Origin: G965207335 sp965222825
GTDB lineage: Bacteria > Pseudomonadota > Gammaproteobacteria > PS1 > Pseudothioglobaceae
Direction of reading: 5' to 3'
NCBI GenBank assembly: GCA_965222825.1
Contig: OZ244964.1
Coordinates: 1,453,710 to 1,517,709, forward strand
DNA length: 64,000 nucleotides
Under the pieces are notes generated by a model that saw only the letters and a list, made by a program, of their open reading frames with translations, ran no database searches and was not told the origin of the DNA. Both the position numbers and the translations under genes were made by a program. Of the stretch, positions 17,955 to 26,717 are shown in pieces. How positions within the stretch are numbered: position 1 is the stretch's first letter; the number at the start of each line of letters is the position of its first letter.

Positions 17955-17965
17955 AAAATGATAAT

Positions 17966-18202
17966 TTATTGCAAAAAATCTTTTAGTATAGGTATTACTT
18001 GTATAGCCAATAAAATACTCATAATAACCTCAAGTCTAACTATTCTTTTATCTACTTTATGTATGTCTTTTTTTAGAGCATTAATATCGTCCTTAGTAGC
18101 TAAAGACTCATTAGCAATAGCGGATGATGCTAATTTAGCTTTTTCAGCAGATGCACCTGCTTCAATAAGTGCATCATATACTTCAATTATCATTGCACTC
18201 AA
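17966..18202 (-). CDS. Small coiled-coil membrane protein (DUF1640-like), paralog 2
   Basis: A 78-residue protein: MSAMIIEVYDALIEAGASAEKAKLASSAI, a coiled-coil (KDDINALKKDIHKVDKRIVRLEV) and a C-terminal hydrophobic helix. The start is TTG at 18202 with GGAG eight bases upstream; the paralog at 59398 begins identically (MSTMI.EVYDALI) with ATG, supporting this choice. It is convergent with the tail-collar gene, 12 bp away. Confidence 0.6.
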   Translation of the reverse strand: MSAMIIEVYDALIEAGASAEKAKLASSAIANESLATKDDINALKKDIHKVDKRIVRLEVIMSILLAIQVIPILKDFLQ

Positions 18203-18269
18203 AATGCTTGCTCCAAATAATTATAAATTCCGTGTAATTATAACATACTAATAATATGATATTTTTAAA

Positions 18270-18482
18270 TTATACATCTTTTGCTACTTGCTCTAAGGCA
18301 TCGTTGATACGGCTTCGCCAGTTAGCACCTTGTTTTTTGAAATGGTTTATAACCTTTGGCGATAGGCGAATACTAATTGCTATTTTTTTATCAGTCTTAG
18401 GTGGTCTGCCAACTTTTTTGGCAATTTGTTTGAAGTCATCAACTAAATTGCTATTCTCAAAAATAGTAGCATTCTTTAACAT
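18270..18482 (-). CDS. brnA: BrnA-like antitoxin, no toxin partner visible
   Basis: A 70-residue protein ending in the BrnA/DUF4415 pattern: GRPPKTDKKIAISIRLSPKVINHFKKQG..WRSRINDALEQVA, a ribbon-helix-helix-type DNA-binding domain. BrnA is normally encoded just downstream of the BrnT ribonuclease; here no BrnT is found. In frame upstream of the ATG the sequence still encodes ..KYESRFFEWDDKM, so a longer ancestral N-terminus or a deleted partner is possible. Orphan antitoxin or autoregulator. Confidence 0.7.
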   Translation of the reverse strand: MLKNATIFENSNLVDDFKQIAKKVGRPPKTDKKIAISIRLSPKVINHFKKQGANWRSRINDALEQVAKDV

Positions 18483-18596
18483 TTTATCATCCCACTCAAA
18501 AAAACGGCTTTCATATTTGCGGTTTAAGCGATTATTTTGCTATTAGTAATAGCAGAAACAAGGGGGTAAAGTATTTGTTGAGGGGTATGGGCAAAA

Positions 18597-18716
18597 ATGG
18601 TTATTTTAATAAAAAAAAAGGTTCCAACTAAAAAAAATGGGTTTACATTTTTAGAGTTATTAGCAATTATGGTAATTGTTTTTATCTTAATAGTCATTGC
18701 AAGGGTAATAATATGA
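18597..18716 (+). CDS. Mini-prepilin (39 residues) at the head of the T4SS operon
   Basis: A 39-residue ORF. After a basic leader ending in KKNG it has FTFLELLAIMVIVFILIVIA, i.e. Gly(-1), Phe(+1), Glu(+5) and the N-terminal pilin helix, with almost nothing after it. It ends in ATGA overlap with the RAQPRD gene, so it is in the transfer operon. Could be a genuine minimal pilin-like peptide or a remnant that kept its reading frame. Confidence 0.5.
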   Translation: MVILIKKKVPTKKNGFTFLELLAIMVIVFILIVIARVII

Positions 18717-19114
18717 AATTAGTTTTAGCAATATTATTAATAATACTTACTAGTTGTGAGACAACAAAAATAAAGCACGATAAACAAAATATAAATGTTG
18801 TTAATAAAAACCTAGACAATAATTTTAATAAGTCAACACCACAAGCATTAATGCCTAAAAACCACCTTACTTTAGTATTAGATGATAGTAAAGAAAAAAA
18901 ACAACTAGCAAAAATAGCACAATACATTAAAAATAGTGCTTATTTAATTAATAAGGCACAAGCATTACAAAACCCTAATACTAGATACAAGTTTAACTAC
19001 GATATTTTAAGAAGAGATTTACACGAAGTTATAAGCGCTATTGATAGACACATAAAGCAAAATAACACTAGGCAAACACCTAGAAATATTACTCCGCTTA
19101 CGCTTAGATACTAA
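18713..19114 (+). CDS. ICE RAQPRD-family lipoprotein
   Basis: A 133-residue lipoprotein (signal MKLVLAILLIILTSC). The C-terminus carries the family signature in variant form, TRQTPRNITPLTLRY, where the consensus is R-x-x-P-R-x-x-x-P-L-x-x-x-Y. This RAQPRD family (TIGR01690) is found at the start of the GI-type T4SS operon, directly before TIGR03758 and TIGR03745, as here. Periplasmic or outer-membrane attached; exact role unknown. Confidence 0.8.
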   Translation: MKLVLAILLIILTSCETTKIKHDKQNINVVNKNLDNNFNKSTPQALMPKNHLTLVLDDSKEKKQLAKIAQYIKNSAYLINKAQALQNPNTRYKFNYDILRRDLHEVISAIDRHIKQNNTRQTPRNITPLTLRY

Positions 19115-19290
19115 TGATAACACAAACTGTTACCTCTTTTTTAGGAATTTTATTTTTAATATGGGCAGCACATATGTCCTACTTACTTTATGTAGGTTTA
19201 CAAGAGGGTAATTTGAGTATGGCAGAGGCTGGCTACAATGTATTTAGAATATTTATAGTAATATCCATAGTGTTTGTAATTTTAAGTTAG
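19114..19290 (+). CDS. TIGR03758-like ICE membrane protein
   Basis: A 58-residue protein with two hydrophobic helices: FLGILFLIWAAHMSYLLYVGLQEGN and VFRIFIVISIVFVIL, the layout of the PFL_4701/TIGR03758 family. It starts in the TAATG overlap with the RAQPRD stop and sits exactly where the family does, immediately before the TIGR03745 pilin-like gene. Integral inner-membrane component of the T4SS. Confidence 0.75.
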   Translation: MITQTVTSFLGILFLIWAAHMSYLLYVGLQEGNLSMAEAGYNVFRIFIVISIVFVILS

Positions 19291-19310
19291 ATTAAGTTAA
19301 AGGATAAATT

Positions 19311-19661
19311 ATGCAAAAAATAAAAAATATATATCAAAAAATAATGGTATTTATACTGATAAGTATCATTAATCCTATTTATGCCGCACTAGGTAATTTA
19401 GGAGCCCTTACTGGTACTAGTGGCACAACTATCAATCCCAAAACATTTATGGAACAACTTGCAACAGACTACGGACCTATAGCAATAGGAGTAGTAGGCT
19501 TAATCGTTTTAGTTGGAGTAGGATATAGAGTATACAATAAATGGGATGAGGCCCAAAAAAAAGAAGATTTATCAATTTTTCTGAGTTCCCTTTTTACTAG
19601 TATTATTGTAATTGTTCTGGTTGGCTTTTTGTTATGGGGTGCTGATTTATTATTGCCTTAA
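19311..19661 (+). CDS. TIGR03745-family conjugative pilin-like protein (VirB2/TraA-like)
   Basis: A 116-residue protein with a signal peptide ending near IYAAL, then a small hydrophobic two-helix body (PIAIGVVGLIVLVGVGYRVYNKW and LFTSIIVIVLVGFLLWGADLLL), as expected for the PFL_4702/TIGR03745 family. Size and topology are those of conjugative pilins. It is followed by TIGR03750 and TIGR03746 as in other ICEs of this class. Confidence 0.82.
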   Translation: MQKIKNIYQKIMVFILISIINPIYAALGNLGALTGTSGTTINPKTFMEQLATDYGPIAIGVVGLIVLVGVGYRVYNKWDEAQKKEDLSIFLSSLFTSIIVIVLVGFLLWGADLLLP

Positions 19662-19675
19662 TATACTTATAAACT

Positions 19676-19951
19676 ATGGTAGAAAATATTGGTGTTTATA
19701 AGGGGTGTTCTTTTCAGGAATTAGCAGTTATTTTTATTGCTTGTTTTTTACCTTTGATACTATTCTTATTGTTTATTTTAGATGGTTTAATAGCAATAGC
19801 AATAGCACTAATTATTACTTGTTTTTTGACTCTTTTGTCAGCTAAACAATTACAATCTAAAAAACGCAATAAACCTAATAACTATTATGCTAAATTTTTT
19901 ACTAAAAAATTAATATTTAATAGTAAATACTATTCTCCATATTGTAAATAA
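19676..19951 (+). CDS. TIGR03750-family T4SS membrane protein (VirB3/TraL-like)
   Basis: A 91-residue protein beginning VENIGVYKGCSFQELAVIF, then two adjacent transmembrane helices and a basic C-terminus. This matches the small TraL/VirB3-like component of GI-type systems, which associates with the VirB4 ATPase. It is directly followed without a gap by the VirB8-like gene. Confidence 0.8.
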   Translation: MVENIGVYKGCSFQELAVIFIACFLPLILFLLFILDGLIAIAIALIITCFLTLLSAKQLQSKKRNKPNNYYAKFFTKKLIFNSKYYSPYCK

Positions 19952-20584
19952 ATGTTCAAACCAAAATTACTAAACAAACTAGAAGCCATGAGGTTTGAGC
20001 AAAAACTGCAATGGGCATTTATTGGTGGCTTAATAATAATATGTTTATTACTTATTATTGTAGTTATATCAATATCAAGCAATAAAGTGCATCGTATATC
20101 CATACCACCAGAGTTAAGGTTTGGAGCTGTTGTAGAAACTGGCACAATTAGCAAATTTGAAGTGTGGTCTTTTGCTGGCTATATAACCCAGCAAATGTAT
20201 CTATGGAGGAGTAATGGTGTCATTGATTTTGATAATAATATTAAAAGATTAAGTGCATTTGGAACGCCTGAGTATAGAGATTATTTATTAAAACAATATA
20301 CTAATCTAAATGGCTTAGGCGAATTAGCACACAGAGAAAGAAGTTTGCAATTAATTGAAGCGTATGCTGATAAAAATACTATTTGGCGTGGTAATTATTG
20401 GCTTGTTGGCATTGACTATAGGTTGCAAGAACATATCAGCAACAAAAGATTTAAAGATTTTAATGTCAGATTTTTTATTAAAGTAGTAACTAGAAATATT
20501 GACCCTGAAAACAACCCATGGGGTTTACAAATTGATGCACCAGATACTGAACCTACAAGGCTTAAAGATAATTTAATTAAATAA
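19952..20584 (+). CDS. TIGR03746-family T4SS protein (TraE/VirB8-like)
   Basis: A 210-residue bitopic protein: short cytoplasmic N-terminus, one helix (about 26-46), then a periplasmic domain with AVVETGTISKFEVWSFAGYITQQMYLWR and FNVRFFIKVVTR. This is the PFL_4703/TIGR03746 family, a TraE/VirB8-like assembly factor of the inner-membrane complex. Directly abuts its neighbours. Confidence 0.87.
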   Translation: MFKPKLLNKLEAMRFEQKLQWAFIGGLIIICLLLIIVVISISSNKVHRISIPPELRFGAVVETGTISKFEVWSFAGYITQQMYLWRSNGVIDFDNNIKRLSAFGTPEYRDYLLKQYTNLNGLGELAHRERSLQLIEAYADKNTIWRGNYWLVGIDYRLQEHISNKRFKDFNVRFFIKVVTRNIDPENNPWGLQIDAPDTEPTRLKDNLIK

Positions 20585-20587
20585 CTT

Positions 20588-21355
20588 ATGAATTTATATG
20601 TAGCGTTTATAGCATTATTACTTATTACTATCAGCAATATTGCTAGTGCTGATTTTTTACGCATTATTGATGATGGGAATCCTATTAGCATAGATTTAGA
20701 ACTTAAAAAAGAAGTACAATTACAGTTTGATAAAAACTTATCAACAGTAGGGATTCCTAATACACTACACAATTATATAGAAGTACAATCTATTGATACT
20801 AGAGTGTATTTAAAAGCACATAAAGCATTCAATCCTACTAAATTTCTAATTAAAGATGGCAATGGACAACTCAGTACATTGTTATTATCAGCTAGTAGTA
20901 AAACTACAACATATAAAAATTATAAGATAGCAAAAAGACAGCAAAATATACCAAAAGTTACTGCCTTAAGAGCTAATACTAAAACAACAGCAAATTTAGT
21001 TGATTTAACTCGTTTTGTTGCACAAACATTTTATGCAGCTCAAAGACTAGTTAAGCAAATTAAAGGTGTTTATAGGGTACCTGTTGTGAGTAAGAAAGTA
21101 GAACTATTTGTGTGTAGTGCTAATCTTGCTTGTAATGGTAATATTACTGCTAAACCGCAAGCATCTTGGCAAAACAATAAATATGTAATAACAGCTATTA
21201 AGTTAGATAATATTACTAACAGAAGTATTAGCCTAGACCCTAGAGACATAGTTGGGCAATGGTTAAGTGCTACATTTCAATTTAATACACTAAGCCCAGC
21301 AGATACAACAATGTTATATTTAGTGTCTTATAAAAGGTTTGAACAGAGTTTATGA
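20588..21355 (+). CDS. TIGR03749-family T4SS protein (TraK/VirB9-like)
   Basis: A 255-residue exported protein (signal ending near ASADF) with a beta-rich body: ISIDLELKKEVQLQFDKNL...VYLKAHKAF and a C-terminal DIVGQWLSATFQF segment. Corresponds to the PFL_4704/TIGR03749 family, the TraK/VirB9 part of the outer-membrane core. Overlaps the VirB10-like gene by 4 bp. Confidence 0.87.
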   Translation: MNLYVAFIALLLITISNIASADFLRIIDDGNPISIDLELKKEVQLQFDKNLSTVGIPNTLHNYIEVQSIDTRVYLKAHKAFNPTKFLIKDGNGQLSTLLLSASSKTTTYKNYKIAKRQQNIPKVTALRANTKTTANLVDLTRFVAQTFYAAQRLVKQIKGVYRVPVVSKKVELFVCSANLACNGNITAKPQASWQNNKYVITAIKLDNITNRSISLDPRDIVGQWLSATFQFNTLSPADTTMLYLVSYKRFEQSL

Positions 21356-22581
21356 AAGTAATTAAAATAACAGCACTTATAGCAGTAGTATTGCTTAGTT
21401 TTGGTTTGTATAATTATTTTACTGATAATAAAATAATTACTACCACCGCTAATAACAATCCAAAGATTACAACAGCAACGGGAGAGGAGTATAAAACTCC
21501 ACTTGGAGATAAGGATACAACGGCAGAAACGAATAAACAGGTTATTTTACAATTAAGTGCAGTTACTGAGCAGATTAAAGAGCTAAATAAAAAAATAGTT
21601 GATAATAAGCAACAAATAACAAATCTAACAAATAATAAGCAACTACCTATTAATAATATTAGTAATAATTCAAAAAAACCATCATTACTAGAAAATATTA
21701 AAGACAAGGTTAATAAAATACCAATAATAAAAGAGAAAAAACAGTATCCAATCAACAGTAGTGTCAATACAGGCTATACTTGGAATGCAACTATCTTATC
21801 ACATAAAGTTACAACTACTTTGAATAGTACTCAAAATATTTCATCAACTAAGACATATGAAAACACACAAACCATAATACCTAAATACACAATACCAGCT
21901 AATAGTGTATTAGGCGGGGTGCTAACAACTGGGCTTTTAGGTAGAATACCTATCAATGGCGAGATAACAGAACCATATCGCTTTAGTATGCAGATTACCG
22001 ATAAAGCATTTTTTGCTAATTACAAAAGTAGTAACGATCTAGAAGGTATGGTTTTATCAGGCACAGCAAAAGGCGATTTATTACTCTCTTGCGTTAAAGC
22101 GATTGTTGATTCTATTACTTTTATTTTTTATGATGGCACAATTAGTCAAAATAAAGGCGTTGATATAGCTGAGGTAATAGACGAGTTTGGCTATCCGTGC
22201 ATTAAAGGCAAACTAATAACTAATGCAGTAGAATATTTATCAATAGGCACAACTCTATCTGGGTTGAGTTCAGCAGCTACTGCTTTTGCTCAAGAAGAGC
22301 AAACAGTATCAACGGATAGTAGTGGCAATACTACTAGAAATGTAACAGGAGATGCAACTAAGTTTGCTGGATACAATGCACTAGCAGGAGGTGTTAGCAA
22401 CATTCAAAAATGGCTAGATGACAGAGCAAAATCATCATTTGATGTGATTTTTGTACCTAGTGGTAAAAAAGTCAAACTATCAGTACTAAATTCAATAGCA
22501 ATAGATTATGACATCAATGGTCGTAAACTTAACCACCTATCAAGCATTACACAACAAGGGGTAGATGGTGATTTGGATTAA
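21352..22581 (+). CDS. TIGR03752-family T4SS protein (TraB/VirB10-like)
   Basis: A 409-residue protein with an N-terminal anchor helix, a coiled-coil (VTEQIKELNKKIVDNKQQITN), and a C-terminal beta barrel domain: TIPANSVLGGVLTTGLLGRIP, FRFSMQITDK, LSCVKAIVDSITF, GYPCIKGKL and IFVPSGKKVKL. This is the PFL_4705/TIGR03752 family that spans the envelope and forms the core with TIGR03749 and TIGR03751. Overlaps the following lipoprotein gene by 17 bp. Confidence 0.9.
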   Translation: MKVIKITALIAVVLLSFGLYNYFTDNKIITTTANNNPKITTATGEEYKTPLGDKDTTAETNKQVILQLSAVTEQIKELNKKIVDNKQQITNLTNNKQLPINNISNNSKKPSLLENIKDKVNKIPIIKEKKQYPINSSVNTGYTWNATILSHKVTTTLNSTQNISSTKTYENTQTIIPKYTIPANSVLGGVLTTGLLGRIPINGEITEPYRFSMQITDKAFFANYKSSNDLEGMVLSGTAKGDLLLSCVKAIVDSITFIFYDGTISQNKGVDIAEVIDEFGYPCIKGKLITNAVEYLSIGTTLSGLSSAATAFAQEEQTVSTDSSGNTTRNVTGDATKFAGYNALAGGVSNIQKWLDDRAKSSFDVIFVPSGKKVKLSVLNSIAIDYDINGRKLNHLSSITQQGVDGDLD

Positions 22582-22912
22582 TAAAATAGCATTGATAAGT
22601 AGTTTACTAATATTATTTGCTTGTACTAACACGATACCAGAACAAGGACAAAAAATTGATGACATATATAAGCAAACTAATACTCAGAACACTCAAAAGC
22701 TAACAAAACTCAAACAGATAACGACATTAAATAGCGACTTTATTAGAGATTCTCAAAGTGAGCTAGAAAATCGCTTTCCGCTACTTAAGAACCCTACTCT
22801 CATAATGTTTGTTTACCCACATTTAAAAGATGGTAATCCTGTGCCGGGCTATACAACAGTATTTAGGCTTTATAAGCAAGAACAATATGCACTACCTAAT
22901 GAAATTTACTAA
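22565..22912 (+). CDS. TIGR03751-family conjugal transfer lipoprotein (TraV/VirB7-like)
   Basis: A 115-residue lipoprotein (lipobox LILFAC). The C-terminal half has the family motif: RFPLLKNPTLIMFVYPHL..GNPVPGYTTVFRLY. In GI-type T4SSs this lipoprotein belongs to the outer-membrane core and precedes the VirB4-type ATPase gene, as here. Confidence 0.87.
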   Translation: MVIWINKIALISSLLILFACTNTIPEQGQKIDDIYKQTNTQNTQKLTKLKQITTLNSDFIRDSQSELENRFPLLKNPTLIMFVYPHLKDGNPVPGYTTVFRLYKQEQYALPNEIY

Positions 22913-22926
22913 CATTTTTAAAAGAA

Positions 22927-25608
22927 ATGAACTCTTGGAATAGAATACATACTGGTAAAAAATTAACAATACATAATTTACATAATGTTTTTGTTAGTGA
23001 TGATGAAGCTAAATATATCACCAGTAAGCCGTTTGGTGATTTTTTACCGGTTCAATCTATGATAGAAAAAGGTTTATTTCTAGCAAGAGATCTAACTACA
23101 GTAATAGCAATAGTCAAAGTTAAACCATTAAGCATTGAAGCAATTAGCAAACAAACCAAGAAAGAAATTTTTGAAAAAATTTCAATTGCCTTATCTCAGA
23201 GTATAACACCCGAGTACACATCGCCTTGGTTGTCGCAATTCTTTATTATCAATAATCAAGGTAAAACTGTTACTACAAATATACTAGATAAATTTAGGAA
23301 ACATTCTAAAAAAAATAATGCTTATAGTGAGTATTACTTTAATGAATTAGAACAACATTTAAACGATATATCTAATCCAGATGGGGCATTTATTGATAAC
23401 AATACGCAGCTATCATGGAGCGTGGTCCAAAAAGATATTTATTTGTGTATCTATCAAGAACTTAGCAAAAAAAACAAGATAGAAAATATAGAAAAACAAA
23501 AACAATATGTAGATGCAACTATACAATATAAAAAAACAAAAGATACGCTAGATAAATTACAAAGAAGTTTAATTCAGGTTAATATCAAATTAAAAACTAT
23601 AGACGAACAAGGTTATGTTGATTTAGCTAGTAATTTTATAACAGGTAAAAAAATTACTTATGAGCCAATATTAGAAGAAGATTTATCAGCTATTGCTTTA
23701 GCTGGTAAAACTACTAGAATTAGTGTAGAAAGCGGTATATTTAGATTTAATAATACTTATAGAACATTTTTAGCATTAGAGCATTTAGGTATTATAAATT
23801 TAGGTCACTTAAGTGCTGAAAATAAAGTAGGAATAGCATTATTAGATAGCATGCCTCATGATTGTATTTGGACACAAATTACCGTGCATCTGCATAATGA
23901 TAAAGCCAATAATATACTTACAAAAATAATCAAAGCATCATTAGGTAATGAACCTAGTGTTAAAAACAATAGAGAACAAGCATATCAAGCACAAAATAAA
24001 ATAGCACAAGGAGACCCTGTATTTCGCTTTGCCGGCGGTGTCTTTGTATCTGCTAATAGTACAGGCACACTAGATAATAAAATAAGAGATATTAAATCTA
24101 TTTTAAACGCTAACCAAATAAGAGTACTAGACATACAAGAAAATCCATTAGCACAAAACGATTACATAAATGCACTACCGGGAGCATTTAGTTATAAAAA
24201 TGATAATAAATTTTATAATAAAAGAGCAATACTACAACATTCTAGTGTTATAAATAAAATATCCCCGTTTTATGGTAGAAGCATTGGTACTAATAGTGCT
24301 GGAATGTTATTTTTCAACAGAGGTGGAGAACCGATAATATTTGATCCAATAGCCGACAGAGTGAAAAATGCTTTTGGTTTAATTTTTGGACCAATGGGAA
24401 GCGGTAAATCTGCATTTGCTATTTATTTTTTAATGCAAATGCTTGCAACATACAACCCAAGAATATTTATTATTGAAAAAGGCGATAGTTTTGGCTTATT
24501 TGTTCAGCATTGTAAGTTATTAGGACTATCAACATTTAGAGTTGCAATTAATGCACAGAGCAATGATGTACACTTACCGCCTTTTGCAGACGCAATACAC
24601 CTAACAGACAAGGATGATATAGTAGAACAAGAAAGCACCACTGATAACGATATAATGCTTAAAAGAGATATTCTAGGCGAGCTAATGATTGTTGCTCAAC
24701 TTATGATTACCGGCGGTGAGGAACAAGAAGAGGCAAAATTTGAAAGGTCTCGCAAAATAGATATAGCTAGCTCTATTAAATTAGCAGCTAAAACTGCTAG
24801 AGCAGCAAAGAAAAAAACAGTGCTAGTTGAAGATGTTGTTAATGCCTTAAAACAAGTTGCAAAAAACAAAAAAAGCAATACTGAAAAAGATGCAATAAAT
24901 AAAATAGCTGATGCAATGGCAGTATTTATTGTGACTGATTTGGACCAGCAATTATTTAATACGGGAGGCGTTTTATTCCCTGAGGTTGATGTTACTCAGT
25001 TTGATGTAGGTGTTTTAGGTAATGATGGTTATGAAGATAAGTTAGCTGTTGCTTTTATTGCTATGATGCAAAAAATTAATAATTTAGTTGAGACCAAACA
25101 ATTTGAAGCAAGACCAACAATTATATTAGTGGATGAGGCTCATTTAATTACTACTAATCCATTACTAGCATCTTATATAGTTAAAATTGCAAAAATGTGG
25201 CGTAAGCTAGGAGCTTGGCTCTGGCTAGCAACGCAAAGTCTAGCAGACTATACAGATAAAAGCAGACAAATGTTAAATACTATGGAGTGGTGGGTATTAC
25301 TATCAATGAGTAAATCAGAAGTAGAAGAAGTTGCAAAACTTAGAAAATTAACACCAGACCAATTAGAAATGATAAACTCCACTAAAAAATCCATACCTCA
25401 ATATACTGAGGGTGTTGTTCTTTCTGACAAACTTGATTGTTTATTTAGGAATGTGCCTCCACCAATAGCATTCGCATTAGCACAAACTGAAAAAGACGAA
25501 AAAGCTAATAGACTAAACTTAATGAAACAACACAATTGTACAGAATTAGAAGCGGTCTATAAAATAGCACAGCAAATATCACAAGCAAGGAGTAAGGCTA
25601 GTGTTTAA
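22927..25608 (+). CDS. traC: T4SS ATPase, TIGR03744 family (TraC/VirB4-like)
   Basis: An 893-residue conjugative ATPase. Walker A is GPMGSGKS near residue 490, Walker B ILVDEAHL near 733, followed by a motif ATQSLADYT. The N-terminal half is the VirB4-type domain. Long and full length for the PFL_4706 family, which energises pilus assembly and substrate passage at the inner membrane. It overlaps the next ORF by 8 bp. Confidence 0.93.
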   Translation: MNSWNRIHTGKKLTIHNLHNVFVSDDEAKYITSKPFGDFLPVQSMIEKGLFLARDLTTVIAIVKVKPLSIEAISKQTKKEIFEKISIALSQSITPEYTSPWLSQFFIINNQGKTVTTNILDKFRKHSKKNNAYSEYYFNELEQHLNDISNPDGAFIDNNTQLSWSVVQKDIYLCIYQELSKKNKIENIEKQKQYVDATIQYKKTKDTLDKLQRSLIQVNIKLKTIDEQGYVDLASNFITGKKITYEPILEEDLSAIALAGKTTRISVESGIFRFNNTYRTFLALEHLGIINLGHLSAENKVGIALLDSMPHDCIWTQITVHLHNDKANNILTKIIKASLGNEPSVKNNREQAYQAQNKIAQGDPVFRFAGGVFVSANSTGTLDNKIRDIKSILNANQIRVLDIQENPLAQNDYINALPGAFSYKNDNKFYNKRAILQHSSVINKISPFYGRSIGTNSAGMLFFNRGGEPIIFDPIADRVKNAFGLIFGPMGSGKSAFAIYFLMQMLATYNPRIFIIEKGDSFGLFVQHCKLLGLSTFRVAINAQSNDVHLPPFADAIHLTDKDDIVEQESTTDNDIMLKRDILGELMIVAQLMITGGEEQEEAKFERSRKIDIASSIKLAAKTARAAKKKTVLVEDVVNALKQVAKNKKSNTEKDAINKIADAMAVFIVTDLDQQLFNTGGVLFPEVDVTQFDVGVLGNDGYEDKLAVAFIAMMQKINNLVETKQFEARPTIILVDEAHLITTNPLLASYIVKIAKMWRKLGAWLWLATQSLADYTDKSRQMLNTMEWWVLLSMSKSEVEEVAKLRKLTPDQLEMINSTKKSIPQYTEGVVLSDKLDCLFRNVPPPIAFALAQTEKDEKANRLNLMKQHNCTELEAVYKIAQQISQARSKASV

Positions 25609-26284
25609 TAAATTGCTTAATGATAATTTAGCTATCATACAAAATCTTTTAATAGTAGCAACACTAATGTTATATGTAGCAACATTAAGTATAATCTTTT
25701 TTGATAATAATTTAGCACAAGGAGAGATTATGATTATTGAGATAATAGCGTTGAGTTTGTTTGTCGTAATAGCAATTATTTTATTAATTATTATAGCTTT
25801 TATATCCCACATAATAGTAGTAATAGTTATAGATAGTATTTTAAAAAAGAGGTTTTTAAAAGACTTTGTAGAGTCTGTTTTAAATTCTCAACCTAGTTGG
25901 CAACAAATCAAACAAATAGCTAAAACTAGGTATTTAAAAAAACGCGGAGTTATTACTGTCATACAACAATGTTATAGAGAAGTATTAGCGGGTAGAAAAC
26001 AAGATTTAGCAAAACACCAAGAACTTATTGAAAGCTATATTGAACAGTATAAAAAAGATATTCCATTTGCCGATCTACCTGCTGATATAAGCATCCATTT
26101 AGAAAAATTAAAAAAACACATAAATGACAATAATCACTCTTTGGCTATATTAGCAGAAAAAATACAGGAATTAGTTGCTAAAAATAATAAAAAAATACGC
26201 AATCAAAGATACTACACAACTATTAGTATGTTTATTGGTCTTGCTGGTTTTATATTTGCAATATATGCTCATTTTTTAACTTAA
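25601..26284 (+). CDS. T4SS-operon membrane protein of unknown function
   Basis: A 227-residue protein with two or three N-terminal helices (about 15-34, 43-78), a long cytoplasmic helical region, and a C-terminal transmembrane helix (YTTISMFIGLAGFIFAIYAHF). The GTG at 25601 overlaps traC; an internal ATG at 25730 has an excellent RBS (AAGGAGAG) and would give 184 residues, so either start is possible. I do not recognise the family. Its position between traC and TIGR03757 suggests an inner-membrane accessory of mating-pair formation. Confidence 0.6.
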   Translation: MFNKLLNDNLAIIQNLLIVATLMLYVATLSIIFFDNNLAQGEIMIIEIIALSLFVVIAIILLIIIAFISHIIVVIVIDSILKKRFLKDFVESVLNSQPSWQQIKQIAKTRYLKKRGVITVIQQCYREVLAGRKQDLAKHQELIESYIEQYKKDIPFADLPADISIHLEKLKKHINDNNHSLAILAEKIQELVAKNNKKIRNQRYYTTISMFIGLAGFIFAIYAHFLT

Positions 26285-26286
26285 TT

Positions 26287-26700
26287 ATGATTAAAGTATT
26301 AGCAGTAATTTTTAGTTTATTTACCACAGCAATATTTGCACAAGAAGTATGGTTATTTGGCACAAAGGACCAAGTATTTACCAATAAATATAGGCTACAA
26401 AATAGTTATAATATTAAACATTTTTTAATTGATGGGGGTAAAGACTATGAAACTAAAATTAGTCAAGGTTTAAGCAATGACCCAGAAATAGCATTACAAC
26501 AAGTAAAAAAACTATTTGCTACTAATAAGAAAAAATGGGCACAACAAGCCAAAGCATCATGGCAGGGTGCGGTTAATGCACAAAGTATAGGCATTAATAA
26601 AGTCCCGGCGATTACATTTGATAAGGGAAAGACTGTTGTATATGGAGAGCTTAATTTGGTAAGTGCTTATCAAATTTGGCAAAACCATAAATTAAAATGA
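26287..26700 (+). CDS. TIGR03757-family periplasmic T4SS protein
   Basis: A 137-residue exported protein (signal MIKVLAVIFSLFTTAIFA) with the PFL_4709/DUF1525 pattern: EVWLFGTKDQ..., an ...ALQQVKKLF...WAQQAKASWQGAVNAQSIGINKVPAITFD segment resembling TrbC/thioredoxin-like F-type proteins, and VVYGELNLVSAYQIW. Directly followed by TraU-like TIGR03756, its usual partner. Confidence 0.87.
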   Translation: MIKVLAVIFSLFTTAIFAQEVWLFGTKDQVFTNKYRLQNSYNIKHFLIDGGKDYETKISQGLSNDPEIALQQVKKLFATNKKKWAQQAKASWQGAVNAQSIGINKVPAITFDKGKTVVYGELNLVSAYQIWQNHKLK

Positions 26701-26717
26701 CAAAATAACTAACTATT

